The notes under the pieces were generated by a model. That model had not been told where the DNA came from, did no database searches, and worked only from the letters and a program-made list of their open reading frames with translations. From Yeosuana sp050300615 (GTDB lineage Bacteria > Bacteroidota > Bacteroidia > Flavobacteriales > Flavobacteriaceae): a stretch of 64,000 nucleotides of DNA. The translations under genes were made by a program, and so were the position numbers. Shown here piece after piece: positions 27,064-37,750 of this stretch. The stretch lies in NCBI GenBank assembly GCA_050300615.1, contig JBNKYB010000082.1, positions 1 through 64,000 of the forward strand, in the 5' to 3' direction. Within the stretch, counting starts at the first letter, position 1; each line of letters starts with the position of its first letter.

Positions 27064-29364
27064 ATGAGTAAGCAAAGTAAACGAAGAGAAGCCCTTATAT
27101 ATCATGCTAAACCAACTCCAGGAAAAATTAAAGTTGTACCTACCAAAAAATACGCCACACAAAGAGATTTATCGTTAGCCTATTCACCGGGTGTTGCCGA
27201 ACCTTGTTTGGAAATTGAAAAAGACATAAAAAATGTCTATAAATATACAGCAAAAGGAAACTTAGTAGCTGTTATTTCAAACGGAACAGCCGTTTTAGGA
27301 TTAGGAAATATTGGACCAGAAGCAGGAAAACCAGTAATGGAAGGTAAAGGTTTGTTGTTTAAAATTTTCGCCGATATTGATGTGTTTGACATAGAGGTTG
27401 GTACAGAGAATGTTGAAGAGTTTATACAAACGGTTAAAAATATATCTCCAACCTTTGGGGGTATTAATTTAGAAGATATTAAAGCTCCTGAAGCATTTGA
27501 AATAGAAAAACGTTTAAAAGAAGAACTTGATATTCCTGTAATGCATGATGACCAGCACGGAACAGCTATTATTTCTGCTGCTGCATTGTTAAATGCAATA
27601 GAGCTTTCAAAAAAGAAAATTGAAGAGGTTAAAATAGTTGTTAATGGAGCTGGAGCAGCTGCTATTTCATGTACACGTTTGTATCAGGCATTTGGTGCTA
27701 AACGAGAAAATGTTGTGATGCTTGATAGTAAAGGTGTTATTAGAAATGACCGAGATAATTTAACCGATGAAAAAGCCGAATATTCAACTAGCAGAGATAT
27801 TTACACGTTAGAAGAAGCTATGAAAGGTGCCGATGTGTTTATTGGGTTGTCAAAAGCAGATACAGTACTTCCAGAAATGCTTAAGTCTATGGCAAAAAAT
27901 CCAATAGTATTTGCTATGGCCAATCCAGATCCCGAAATAGCTTATAGCAAAGCCATTGCTACCCGTAAAGATATTATTATGGCGACAGGCAGAAGCGATC
28001 ATCCTAATCAGGTGAATAATGTATTAGGGTTTCCTTACATATTTAGAGGCGCTTTAGATGTAAGAGCTACAAAGATAAACGAAGCTATGAAAATGGCAGC
28101 TGTTAAAGCCTTGGCAAAATTAGCTAAAGAACCAGTTCCTGAACAAGTTAATATTGCTTACGGTGAAACAAAATTAACTTTTGGGAAAGATTATATTATT
28201 CCTAAACCTTTTGATCCTCGTTTAATTGCAGAGGTACCTCCTGCTGTAGCTAAAGCTGCTATGGAAAGTGGCGTTGCTACAGAGCCAATAACAGATTGGG
28301 AGAAATATAGAGAATCACTTTTTGAAAGAATGGGGTCTGATAATAAAATAGTTAGGTTGTTAATGAACCGCTCTAAACTAGATCCTAAGCGGGTTGTGTT
28401 TGCCGAAGGCGATCAGTTATCTGTTCTTAAAGCAGCACAAATTGCTTATGATGAAGGTATTGCAAAACCAATTTTATTGGGTAGAGAAGCAACTATTAGA
28501 CGCCACATGAAAGAGATTGAATTTGATTCATCTGAAGTGCTAATTATAGATCCAAAATCTGAACACGAAGACGATAGAAAGAATAAGTATGCAAAGGTAT
28601 ATTGGGAACAGAGAAAACGACGTGGTGTAACATATTATGCAGCGCAACGTTTAATGCGTGAGCGTAATTATTTTGCAGCAATGATGGTTAATGAAGGAGA
28701 CGCAGATGCGTTGATTTCAGGGTACTCAAGAAATTATCCGTCGGTTGTTAAGCCTATGTTAGAACTTGTTGGTTTGGTTCCTGGTGTTAATAGAGTTGCT
28801 ACCACAAATATTATGATGACCAAAAGAGGTCCCATATTTTTAAGTGATACCTCTATAAATATTTGTCCTTCTGCTAAAGAATTAGCAAAAATTGCTCAAA
28901 TGACTTCTAGAGTAATTAAAATGTTTGGTATGGAACCTGTTATGGCATTGACATCATATTCAAATTTTGGATCTTCAAATCACCCAGAAGCTGCAAAAAT
29001 GAGAGAAGCCGTTTCTTTTTTACATCGCCATTATCCAGATATGATTGTTGATGGAGAGTTACAAACCGATTTTGCTTTAAATGATGAGATGCTAAAGGAG
29101 CGTTTTCCATTTTCAAAATTGGTAGGTAAGAAAGTGAATGCCTTAATTTTTCCAAACTTAGATTCTGCTAACATAACCTATAAACTTTTAAAGGAATTAA
29201 ATGAAGCCGAATCTATAGGGCCTATTATGATGGGTATGCGTAAACCAGTTCACATTTTACAGTTAGGAGCAAGTGTCGATGAGATTGTCAATATGACGGC
29301 AGTTGCGGTTGTTGATGCTCAAAACAAAGAAAAAAGAGAACAAGAAAAGGAAGGCAAGAAATAA
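27064..29364 (+). CDS. maeB: NADP-dependent malic enzyme with phosphotransacetylase-like domain
   Basis: A 766-residue two-domain protein. Residues 1 to about 430 are the malic enzyme part (LSLAYSPGVAEPCLEIEKD, MHDDQHGTAIISAAALLNA and the nucleotide-binding VVNGAGAAAIS), converting malate to pyruvate and CO2 with NADP+. Residues from about 430 are a phosphotransacetylase-like domain (VVFAEGDQLSVLKAAQIA onward) that in MaeB-type enzymes lacks transferase activity and is linked to acetyl-CoA control. Length and domain order are standard. It stands alone with its own promoter and supplies NADPH and pyruvate. ruvA follows after 51 bases. Confidence 0.96.
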   Translation: MSKQSKRREALIYHAKPTPGKIKVVPTKKYATQRDLSLAYSPGVAEPCLEIEKDIKNVYKYTAKGNLVAVISNGTAVLGLGNIGPEAGKPVMEGKGLLFKIFADIDVFDIEVGTENVEEFIQTVKNISPTFGGINLEDIKAPEAFEIEKRLKEELDIPVMHDDQHGTAIISAAALLNAIELSKKKIEEVKIVVNGAGAAAISCTRLYQAFGAKRENVVMLDSKGVIRNDRDNLTDEKAEYSTSRDIYTLEEAMKGADVFIGLSKADTVLPEMLKSMAKNPIVFAMANPDPEIAYSKAIATRKDIIMATGRSDHPNQVNNVLGFPYIFRGALDVRATKINEAMKMAAVKALAKLAKEPVPEQVNIAYGETKLTFGKDYIIPKPFDPRLIAEVPPAVAKAAMESGVATEPITDWEKYRESLFERMGSDNKIVRLLMNRSKLDPKRVVFAEGDQLSVLKAAQIAYDEGIAKPILLGREATIRRHMKEIEFDSSEVLIIDPKSEHEDDRKNKYAKVYWEQRKRRGVTYYAAQRLMRERNYFAAMMVNEGDADALISGYSRNYPSVVKPMLELVGLVPGVNRVATTNIMMTKRGPIFLSDTSINICPSAKELAKIAQMTSRVIKMFGMEPVMALTSYSNFGSSNHPEAAKMREAVSFLHRHYPDMIVDGELQTDFALNDEMLKERFPFSKLVGKKVNALIFPNLDSANITYKLLKELNEAESIGPIMMGMRKPVHILQLGASVDEIVNMTAVAVVDAQNKEKREQEKEGKK

Positions 29365-29415
29365 TCCGTTTGTCGATAATTTTATTACTTTTGAAGAGTT
29401 AATTAATTGTATTTG

Positions 29416-29997
29416 ATGATAACGCATATTCAAGGGAAACTTATAGAAAAAAATCCAACCGATGTAGTTATTGAATGTAATGGTGTTGGCTATTTACTTA
29501 ATATTTCATTACACACCTATTCGCAAATACCAGATAGTGAGTCTTTAAAATTATATACGCATCTTCAGATAAAAGAAGATTCGCATACGCTTTATGGATT
29601 TTCATCATTGGCAGAAAGAGATATTTTTAGATTATTAATTTCGGTTAGTGGCATTGGTTCTAATATAGCCAGAACCATGTTGTCTTCTTTAACACCAAAA
29701 CAAGTACGAGAAGGTATAGCAACTAGTGATGTGGCTTTAATTCAATCAATTAAAGGCATTGGTGCTAAAACGGCACAGCGTGTTATCATTGATTTAAAGG
29801 ATAAAATTTTAAAGATTTATGATATTGATGAAGTTTCTATTTCAAAAGGCAATACCAATAAAGATGAGGCGTTATCTGCATTAGAAGTTCTTGGTTTTGT
29901 TAAGAAACAAGCAGAACGTGTTGTAGATAAAATTATGATGACTCAACCAGAGGCTACTGTAGAAACCATTATTAAGCAAGCTTTAAAAAATTTATAA
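29416..29997 (+). CDS. ruvA: Holliday junction DNA-binding protein RuvA
   Basis: A 193-residue protein starting at the ATG at 29416 (MITHIQGKLIEK), which matches the conserved RuvA N-terminus; a TTG three codons upstream is less likely. It has the OB-fold domain I (CNGVGYLLNIS), the helix-hairpin-helix pairs in domain II (SVSGIGSNIARTMLSS and SIKGIGAKTAQRVIIDLK) and the mobile domain III (DEALSALEVLGFVKKQAERV) that contacts RuvB. Its TAA is immediately followed by the TTG start of sprA, so the two are probably translationally coupled, an arrangement known in flavobacteria. Confidence 0.97.
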   Translation: MITHIQGKLIEKNPTDVVIECNGVGYLLNISLHTYSQIPDSESLKLYTHLQIKEDSHTLYGFSSLAERDIFRLLISVSGIGSNIARTMLSSLTPKQVREGIATSDVALIQSIKGIGAKTAQRVIIDLKDKILKIYDIDEVSISKGNTNKDEALSALEVLGFVKKQAERVVDKIMMTQPEATVETIIKQALKNL

Positions 29998-32900
29998 TTG
30001 ATTTTGAATACAGTTAATATAATATTTTATAAATTATTTAATAGATATTTATTCGTATGTTTTGCGTTTTTCTTTTCATTTTCTGTTTGGGCTCAGCAGC
30101 CAGAGCAAGACTCTACAGCTACAGGGTTTTCTTTAGGGAAAATTAAAACGCCTAATCCTAGCGGTATAGAATCTAAATATACCTACGACCCGATTACCGA
30201 TAGATATATTTACACAGAAAAAGTTGGAAGCTTCAATATAAATTACCCTATTATTCTTACTCCAAAGGAATATCAGGATTTGGTAGTTAAGGAAAACTTA
30301 AGATCTTATTACAAACAAAAAATTGATGCCTTTGATGGCAAAAAACAAGGAGCTGAAGATGAACAGAAAAATTTATTGCCCAGTTTTTATGTGAAATCAG
30401 ATTTGTTCGAATCTATTTTTGGAGGAAACAATATTGATATTGTTCCGCAAGGATCTGTTGAAATGGATTTAGGAGTGCTTTTTTCAAAACAAGATAATCC
30501 GTCATTTTCACCAAGAAATAGAAGTAATTTTACCTTTGATTTTGACCAGCGTATTAGCTTAAGTTTAATGGGACAGGTAGGAACCCGACTTCAGGTAACA
30601 GCTAATTATGATACCCAATCCACTTTTGATTTTCAAAATTTAATCAAATTAGAATATACACCTACTGAAGATGATATTATTCAAAAGATAGAGGTAGGTA
30701 ATGTAAGCATGCCTTTAAATAGTTCCTTAATCACAGGTGCTCAAAGTTTATTTGGTGTTAAAACGCAATTACAATTCGGAAAAACAACTGTTACAGGAGT
30801 TTTTTCTGAACAAAAATCACAGGCTAATACCGTTATAGCTCAAGGCGGCGGTACGGTAGAGGAATTTGAATTGTATATAAGAGATTATGATGAAAACAGA
30901 CACTTCTTTTTATCGCAGTATTTTAGAGATCATTATGATGAAGCCTTAGCAACCTACCCATTTTTAAACAATGGAGGATTACAAATTACAAGAATAGAAG
31001 TTTGGGTAACCAATAGAAGCAATAGAACAGATAATATCAGGAATGTGGTGGCACTTCAAGATTTAGGTGAATCTGATGTGATTGGATTACAAACACAACC
31101 TGCTGGGTTTGTAAATGTTGGCCCAGGATCTTTTCCCGATAATAGTAATAACGATTTCGACCCTACTAAGATAGGCTCAACATCTGTATTAACACAAAAA
31201 ATTAGAGATGTAGCAACAGTACAACAAGGTTTTGGAGACATACTATCATCAGTAGTTAGAGAGGGCTCAGATTATGCAAAACTGGAAAATGCCAGAAAGT
31301 TAATCGAAGGACAGGAGTTTACATTAAATAGGGATTTAGGATATATCTCATTAAACCAACGCTTAAATAATGATGAGGTACTAGCAGTAGCATTTCAATT
31401 TACTGTTGGCGGAAAAGTACATCAAGTAGGTGAATTTGCTAATGATGGAGTTGATGCTACTAACGTAACGACAAATGGTGCGGGTCAAGTAACCAATGTG
31501 GTTAATAGTAATTTGGTGGTGAAACTATTAAAAAGCAGCATTACCAGTGTGAATCAGCCCGTTTGGAATTTAATGATGAAAAATATTTATGATACGGGTG
31601 CGTATCAATTAAGTCCGGATGATTTTAAACTAAACATTTTTTATAACGAGTCGTCACCTTTAAATTATATTACACCAGTAGGTGGTATACCTTTTGATTT
31701 TGATGTAAATGGAAAACTAGTAACAAGTACAACACCAGAAAAAGATCTAATTCAAAATACACCATTATTAAGATTATTCAATTTAGATAAATTAAACTTC
31801 AATAATGATCCGCAGACCAATGGGGATGGTTTTTTTGATTTTTACCCAGGCATTACTGTTATTCCTCAAAACGGAAAGATTATTTTTACAAGTGTGGAAC
31901 CTTTTGGAGAATATCTTTTTAATAAACTGGCATCAAATAATGGAGGTGAAGATTATAGTAATGAAGCCTCTTATAACGATAACCAAAAGAAATATGTATA
32001 TGATGTGCTTTATAAAAGTACAAAAACAGCCGCATTGGAGGCTGTTGAAAAAAATAAGTTTCTATTAAAAGGGCGCTACAAATCAGAAAGTGGAGATGGC
32101 ATTCCTATTGGTTCATTTAATGTTCCTAGAGGGTCGGTTAAAGTTACCGCTGGAGGTCGTGTATTGGTAGAAGGTATTGATTATACAGTAAATTATCAGT
32201 TGGGTCGTGTTCAAATTTTAGATGAAGCTTTAAAAGCATCAAATACCCCAATCCAAGTTTCTACAGAAAACAATGCTGTTTTTGGTCAGCAATCAAAACG
32301 CTTTACAGGCATAAATATAGAACATAAGTTTAATGATAATTTCTTGTTGGGAGCTACACTTTTAAACTTAAACGAACGACCAATAACGCAAAAAGCTAAT
32401 TACGGAACTGAGCCAATAAATAATACCATTTTCGGATTAAATGGTAATTATTCAACTAAAGTACCTTTTTTAACGCGTTTAGTTAACAAGCTACCAAATA
32501 TTGATACCGATGTAGAATCTAACTTATCACTACGTGGTGAGTTTGCCTATTTAGCTCCAGGAGCTCCAAAAGGAACGAATTTTAATGGGGAATCAACCTC
32601 ATATATTGATGATTTTGAAGGCTCTCAAAATGCTATCGATTTAAAGTCGCAACAATCGTGGTTCTTGTCCAGTAGACCAATAGGGTTAGGTGTTCCAGGA
32701 AACCCTAATGAAGATGATAATGGTATTCAAAACGGCTATCAACGTGCTCGGTTAAACTGGTATACTATTGATCCTATTTTTTATAGCAGTCAGCGACCAG
32801 GAGATATATCAGATGATGATATGTCGAACTTATATACAAGTCGGGTTTTTATTAATGAGCTATTCCCAGAGCGAGATTTAGTTCAAGGACAGAATTCAGT

Positions 32901-35900
32901 ACTTAATACATTAGATTTAGCATATTACCCTTCAGAAAGAGGACCCTATAATTTTCAACCCGATGCTGCCGATGGTATTATAGATAATCCACAAGAAAGT
33001 TGGGCGGGAATTACGCGCCAATTAACATCGACTGATTTAGAGCAAGCCAATGTAGAATACATTGAGTTTTGGTTGCAGGATCCATTTCAAGATAACCCAT
33101 CCAATCCTGGAGGAAAGTTAGTTTTTGATTTAGGGAACATTTCAGAGGATATTATTAAGGATGGTCGAAAATTGTATGAAAATGGATTGCCTAAAAATGG
33201 CGACAAAAGTTTATTGCCAGTAACGGCTTGGGGTACGGTTGTGCCTCAAAATCAATCCTTGGTGTATGCTTTTGACACCACAGGACAAGAACGAACCAAT
33301 CAGGATGTTGGATATGATGGATATAATAATACCGAAGAAATCGCGAACTTTGGAGCTAGTTTTGGTGACGATCCAGCAAATGATGACTATACTTATTTTT
33401 TAAATACAGAAGGCGATATTTTTGAACGCTATAAAAAGTATAATGGTGTAGAGGGGAATACGCCCGACACTTTTTCAAATACGGATAGAGGAGCTAATAC
33501 TCAACCAGACGTAGAAGACATTAATCGTGATAATACCATGAACACGATTGATAGTTATTTTGAATACGAATTAGATATTACAAGACAAAATTTACCAGAA
33601 ACTCAAAATGAATATGATAATATTCCTGCATCAAATCCATTAAGAGAGTTTATAACAGATTTTAAAGTTAGGCCAAGATCATTGCCTAATGGAAGCAAAG
33701 AAAATGTGAGATGGTATCAAATTAGAGTACCGGTTACTAAAGCTACTGATACAATAGGGGGGATGAACGATTTAAGATCGGTGCGTTTTGCTCGTGTGTA
33801 TCTTAAGGAGTTTTCAGAAAGCACCGTATTCCGTTTTGGAACCTTGGATTTAGTAAGAAGTGATTGGAGACGATATACTCAGAGTTTGGATAAGGAAACT
33901 GATGTTGATGCTAAGGATCCTTTAACAGATTTTTCTGTGGGTGTAATAGGAACTATTGAAAATGAAGGTAGTTATGAGCTTCCTCCTGGGGTAGAACAAG
34001 AACAATTGTACAACAACAACACTGTGGTTCAACAAAATGAGCAATCCTTAGTGGTTAATGTTTGCAATTTAGAAAAGGAAGATTCTAGAGGAGTCTACAA
34101 AAATATAAATGTAGACATGCGTCAGTATAAACGCCTAAGAATGTTTTTACATGCAGAACAACAAGATGGAGGGAGTAGTTTAGGACAAGGAGAGTTGGTA
34201 GCTTTCATCCGGATGGGAAATGATTTGACACAAAATTATTATCAAATTGAGGTGCCATTACAGGTTACAAAAACAGAGACTCCTGAAGTTTGGCCAACAA
34301 TAAATGAGATTAATTTGCCGATAGAAATATTAGGGAAAATTAAAGCTTTAGGTATTTCAACTATGTCATTAAGTAATGAGGATCCTACATATTATGATGT
34401 TATAGATGGTGTGCTCAACGAAGAACCTCTTGTTGATTCTAACGGATTTAGTGATGGGTTTAAAAATTATCCAATAGATCCAACTTCAGCAGGTTATAAA
34501 AAAGTGCAGCGAGTAGCTGTCAAAGGGAATCCTAATTTTGGAGATATTAGAACCCTAATGGTTGGAGTAAAAAACGCCACCAATAGAAACGATCTTTGTG
34601 CTAAGATTTGGTATAATGAATTACGGTTATCAGATATGGATAACGAAGGCGGTTGGGCAACCGTAGTAAGTATGGATGCCAATTTAGCCGATTTTATGAA
34701 TATAAGTGTTACGGGAAGACAAAGCACCTCTGGATTCGGGTCTATAGAACAAGGACCAAGCCAACGTAGTTTAGAAGATGTTAAACAATATGATGTGGTA
34801 ACCAATGTTAATGTTGGTCAATTGTTACCAAAAAAATGGGGTGTTCAAATTCCATTCAATTATGGTCAGAGTGAAGAACTCATCACACCAAAATACGATC
34901 AATATTATAAAGACCTTACACTGGATTCAAGATTGTCAGCAGCTAATTCCAACGCCGAAAAGGAGCAAATTAAACAACAGTCTGAAGACTATACCAAAAG
35001 GCAAAGTATCAATTTTATAGGGGTTAGAAAAAATAGAACTACAGAGAAGAAACCACGTTTTTATGACGTTGAAAATCTAACGTTTAATTATTCGTATAAC
35101 AAAGAAGAACATCGGGATTTTGAAATTGAAAAAGCGGTTAATAAAACGGTGCGAGTAGGGGCTAATTATGCCTATAACTTTAACCCCTTATCAATAGAAC
35201 CTTTCAAGAAAAATGATTCGTTGTTTAAAGGAAAATACTGGAAACTTTTAAAAGACTTTAATGTTAATTTATTACCTACTAGTTTTACTATTAATTCAAA
35301 TATCAATAGGCAATTCAATAGTCAAAAGTTTAGAGAGGTTGAATTGGGAGGGAATAATATTGGGCTTGAAGAATTATATCGAAGAAATTATATGTTCGAT
35401 TTTCAATATACCATTAATTATAATTTGACTAAAGCGCTACAGTTTAATTTTACAGCTTCTAATACTAACATAGTACGTAATTATTTTAAAGATGATAATC
35501 TTAACGGAGAGCAAGACCCAACGTTAGATATATGGGATGGATTTTTCGATTTTGGAGATCCTAACAGGCAAAATCAACAATTAGGAATTACTTACGAGTT
35601 ACCAATTAATAAAATACCAACCTTTAGTTTTATAAATGCTACCTATCAATATAGCAGCGATTTCCAATGGCAAAAAGGATCTGATTTATATGGCGAGTTA
35701 CAGTTAGATGGGCAAACCTATGATTTGGGGAACACCATTCAAAACGCCAATACCCATAATATCAATACAACTTTAGATATGAAAAAGTTGTATAAGTATA
35801 TTGGATTAACAAAAAAGCCTACACGAATTGTTAGGTCGAGAACGAGTGGAGGGCCTCCAGAGCCCAATCAAAACAAAACAAGTAAGGTAAAAACTAAAAG

Positions 35901-37305
35901 CGGAGGAGGAACCAAAATCCTAAATGCAGGAATTGATATTTTAACTAGTATTAAACGAATTCAATTTAACTACTCTGAAAATAATGGCTCGTTTTTACCC
36001 GGATATTTACCAACGCCTGGTTTTATAGGAACGCTTAAGCCAACTTTGGGATATACTTTTGGAAGCCAACGTGATATAAGATATTTAGCCGCTAGAAATG
36101 GATGGTTAACTGTTTTTCCGGAGTTTAACCAACAATATACCGAAACACACACAAAAGAGTTAAATGCCTCTGCTAGTTTAGAGCCTGTAAAAGATTTAAA
36201 AATAGATCTTATAGGAAATAGATCTTACTATGAAAACTATACAGAAAACTATAGAGTTAATGCTACTGGAAGTGATTATGAATATGAGTCTTTAACACCA
36301 AATACGTTCGGTAATTTTAATATCTCAACGCTATTAATTAAAACGGCCTTTAGTAAAAGCGACGAAAATGTGTCAGAGGCCTTTAATGATTTTAGAGCGA
36401 ATAGATTAACAATAGCTCGACGATTGGCAGCTGATAGAGGCGTAGATTTAAATAATCCTGATAATATTGGAATAGATGGCTACCCAAAAGGGTTTGGTAA
36501 AAATAGTCAAGCGGTCCTTATACCAGCATTTTTATCCGCCTATACGGGTACGGATGCTAACAGTGTAAAACTAGGAGCTTTTAGAGATGTGCCAATTCCT
36601 AACTGGGATATTAAATATACCGGTTTAATGAAATTTGATTGGTTTAAAAAACGATTCAAACGTTTCTCTATTACACATGGTTATCGTTCAACTTATACTA
36701 TTAATCAATTTAGATCTAATTTAGATTATTCAACTATTAATTATAGTACAGATTATGATGCGCAACCAAACTCTGTATTAGACCAATCTGGTAACTATAA
36801 AAATGAAAACTTATATAGCAATATTAACTTAGCAGAAATGTTTAGCCCGCTTGTAAGAATAGATTTTGAAATGAAAAACTCTATTAAAATTCTAGCTGAA
36901 GTTAAAAAAGACAGGTTGTTATCGTTAAGTTTTGATAATAATTTGATGACTGAAATTCAAGGAAAAGAGTACGTTATTGGTTTAGGGTATAGAATTAAAG
37001 ATTTACGAATTAGATCGCAATTAGCAGGCCCGCAAAAACGAATTGTAAGCGACTTAAATATGAAAGCAGATATTTCAATAAGAGATAACAAAACCATCAT
37101 AAGGTATTTAGATTTAGAAAACAATCAAGTAACCTCAGGGCAGACAATTTGGGGCGTAAAATATTCAGCAGATTATGCTTTCAGTAAAAATCTAACAGGA
37201 ATTTTTTACTTCGATTATTCGTTTTCAGAATACGCAATTTCAACGGCATTTCCACAGACAACTATTCGATCTGGATTAACTATTCGATATAATTTTGGGA
37301 ATTAA
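29998..37305 (+). CDS. sprA: Type IX secretion translocon SprA (cell-surface protein)
   Basis: A 2435-residue outer-membrane protein, the size expected for SprA, which forms the 36-strand barrel through which type IX cargo passes and is needed for gliding. Residues 1-33 are a signal peptide (FFFSFSVWAQ). The start must be the TTG at 29998, because no ATG, GTG or later TTG in frame precedes the signal peptide; this TTG abuts the ruvA stop. Recognisable parts include the plug-like N-terminal segment (SIFGGNNIDIVPQGSVEMDLG), the YIDDFEGSQNAIDL region near residue 870 and long beta-rich stretches to the end. It would export the adhesin at 6589 and other cargo. Neighbours ruvA and gcvH match the known sprA locus. 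Confidence 0.96.
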   Translation: MILNTVNIIFYKLFNRYLFVCFAFFFSFSVWAQQPEQDSTATGFSLGKIKTPNPSGIESKYTYDPITDRYIYTEKVGSFNINYPIILTPKEYQDLVVKENLRSYYKQKIDAFDGKKQGAEDEQKNLLPSFYVKSDLFESIFGGNNIDIVPQGSVEMDLGVLFSKQDNPSFSPRNRSNFTFDFDQRISLSLMGQVGTRLQVTANYDTQSTFDFQNLIKLEYTPTEDDIIQKIEVGNVSMPLNSSLITGAQSLFGVKTQLQFGKTTVTGVFSEQKSQANTVIAQGGGTVEEFELYIRDYDENRHFFLSQYFRDHYDEALATYPFLNNGGLQITRIEVWVTNRSNRTDNIRNVVALQDLGESDVIGLQTQPAGFVNVGPGSFPDNSNNDFDPTKIGSTSVLTQKIRDVATVQQGFGDILSSVVREGSDYAKLENARKLIEGQEFTLNRDLGYISLNQRLNNDEVLAVAFQFTVGGKVHQVGEFANDGVDATNVTTNGAGQVTNVVNSNLVVKLLKSSITSVNQPVWNLMMKNIYDTGAYQLSPDDFKLNIFYNESSPLNYITPVGGIPFDFDVNGKLVTSTTPEKDLIQNTPLLRLFNLDKLNFNNDPQTNGDGFFDFYPGITVIPQNGKIIFTSVEPFGEYLFNKLASNNGGEDYSNEASYNDNQKKYVYDVLYKSTKTAALEAVEKNKFLLKGRYKSESGDGIPIGSFNVPRGSVKVTAGGRVLVEGIDYTVNYQLGRVQILDEALKASNTPIQVSTENNAVFGQQSKRFTGINIEHKFNDNFLLGATLLNLNERPITQKANYGTEPINNTIFGLNGNYSTKVPFLTRLVNKLPNIDTDVESNLSLRGEFAYLAPGAPKGTNFNGESTSYIDDFEGSQNAIDLKSQQSWFLSSRPIGLGVPGNPNEDDNGIQNGYQRARLNWYTIDPIFYSSQRPGDISDDDMSNLYTSRVFINELFPERDLVQGQNSVLNTLDLAYYPSERGPYNFQPDAADGIIDNPQESWAGITRQLTSTDLEQANVEYIEFWLQDPFQDNPSNPGGKLVFDLGNISEDIIKDGRKLYENGLPKNGDKSLLPVTAWGTVVPQNQSLVYAFDTTGQERTNQDVGYDGYNNTEEIANFGASFGDDPANDDYTYFLNTEGDIFERYKKYNGVEGNTPDTFSNTDRGANTQPDVEDINRDNTMNTIDSYFEYELDITRQNLPETQNEYDNIPASNPLREFITDFKVRPRSLPNGSKENVRWYQIRVPVTKATDTIGGMNDLRSVRFARVYLKEFSESTVFRFGTLDLVRSDWRRYTQSLDKETDVDAKDPLTDFSVGVIGTIENEGSYELPPGVEQEQLYNNNTVVQQNEQSLVVNVCNLEKEDSRGVYKNINVDMRQYKRLRMFLHAEQQDGGSSLGQGELVAFIRMGNDLTQNYYQIEVPLQVTKTETPEVWPTINEINLPIEILGKIKALGISTMSLSNEDPTYYDVIDGVLNEEPLVDSNGFSDGFKNYPIDPTSAGYKKVQRVAVKGNPNFGDIRTLMVGVKNATNRNDLCAKIWYNELRLSDMDNEGGWATVVSMDANLADFMNISVTGRQSTSGFGSIEQGPSQRSLEDVKQYDVVTNVNVGQLLPKKWGVQIPFNYGQSEELITPKYDQYYKDLTLDSRLSAANSNAEKEQIKQQSEDYTKRQSINFIGVRKNRTTEKKPRFYDVENLTFNYSYNKEEHRDFEIEKAVNKTVRVGANYAYNFNPLSIEPFKKNDSLFKGKYWKLLKDFNVNLLPTSFTINSNINRQFNSQKFREVELGGNNIGLEELYRRNYMFDFQYTINYNLTKALQFNFTASNTNIVRNYFKDDNLNGEQDPTLDIWDGFFDFGDPNRQNQQLGITYELPINKIPTFSFINATYQYSSDFQWQKGSDLYGELQLDGQTYDLGNTIQNANTHNINTTLDMKKLYKYIGLTKKPTRIVRSRTSGGPPEPNQNKTSKVKTKSGGGTKILNAGIDILTSIKRIQFNYSENNGSFLPGYLPTPGFIGTLKPTLGYTFGSQRDIRYLAARNGWLTVFPEFNQQYTETHTKELNASASLEPVKDLKIDLIGNRSYYENYTENYRVNATGSDYEYESLTPNTFGNFNISTLLIKTAFSKSDENVSEAFNDFRANRLTIARRLAADRGVDLNNPDNIGIDGYPKGFGKNSQAVLIPAFLSAYTGTDANSVKLGAFRDVPIPNWDIKYTGLMKFDWFKKRFKRFSITHGYRSTYTINQFRSNLDYSTINYSTDYDAQPNSVLDQSGNYKNENLYSNINLAEMFSPLVRIDFEMKNSIKILAEVKKDRLLSLSFDNNLMTEIQGKEYVIGLGYRIKDLRIRSQLAGPQKRIVSDLNMKADISIRDNKTIIRYLDLENNQVTSGQTIWGVKYSADYAFSKNLTGIFYFDYSFSEYAISTAFPQTTIRSGLTIRYNFGN

Positions 37306-37316
37306 CAAATAAGTAT

Positions 37317-37346
37317 TTGAATTGAAGAATTGAATAAATACATTTG
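37317..37346 (+). promoter_or_regulatory. Promoter of the gcvH gene group
   Basis: TTG (37317-37319), a 19-base spacer and TACATTTG (37339-37346) match the Bacteroidota promoter form TTG-N19-TAnnTTTG well. It lies between the sprA stop and the gcvH ATG, 23 bases before the latter. Confidence 0.65.
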
Positions 37347-37369
37347 CAGTATTAACATAAAAAATAAAA

Positions 37370-37750
37370 ATGAATATACCAGCAGAATTACACTACACAA
37401 AAGACCATGAATGGGTTAAAATAGACGGAGATATTGCCACTATTGGAATTACAGATTTTGCGCAAAGCGAATTGGGAGACATTGTTTATGTTGAGGTTGA
37501 AACCCTTGATGAAACCCTAGAAGCCGAAGAAATTTTTGGAACAGTTGAAGCTGTTAAAACAGTATCAGACTTATTTTTACCACTTTCTGGTGAAATAACA
37601 GAGTTTAATGAGAATTTAGAAGACGAGCCTGAAAAAGTTAATTCAGATCCTTATGGTGAAGGTTGGATGATTAAAATTAAGTGTTCAGATTTGTCTCAGC
37701 TTGATAACTTGTTATCTGCTGATGCTTATAAAACATTAATAGGTGCTTAA
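37370..37750 (+). CDS. gcvH: Glycine cleavage system H protein
   Basis: A 126-residue lipoyl carrier. The opening IPAELHYTKDHEWVKIDGD and the lipoyl site EAVKTVSDL with K63 are diagnostic. The lipoyl arm shuttles the methylamine intermediate between the P, T and L proteins of glycine cleavage; those genes are not in the window. A good promoter lies just upstream. The last codons overlap the VanZ-like gene by 8 bases. Its place after sprA is conserved in flavobacteria for no evident functional reason. Confidence 0.96.
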   Translation: MNIPAELHYTKDHEWVKIDGDIATIGITDFAQSELGDIVYVEVETLDETLEAEEIFGTVEAVKTVSDLFLPLSGEITEFNENLEDEPEKVNSDPYGEGWMIKIKCSDLSQLDNLLSADAYKTLIGA

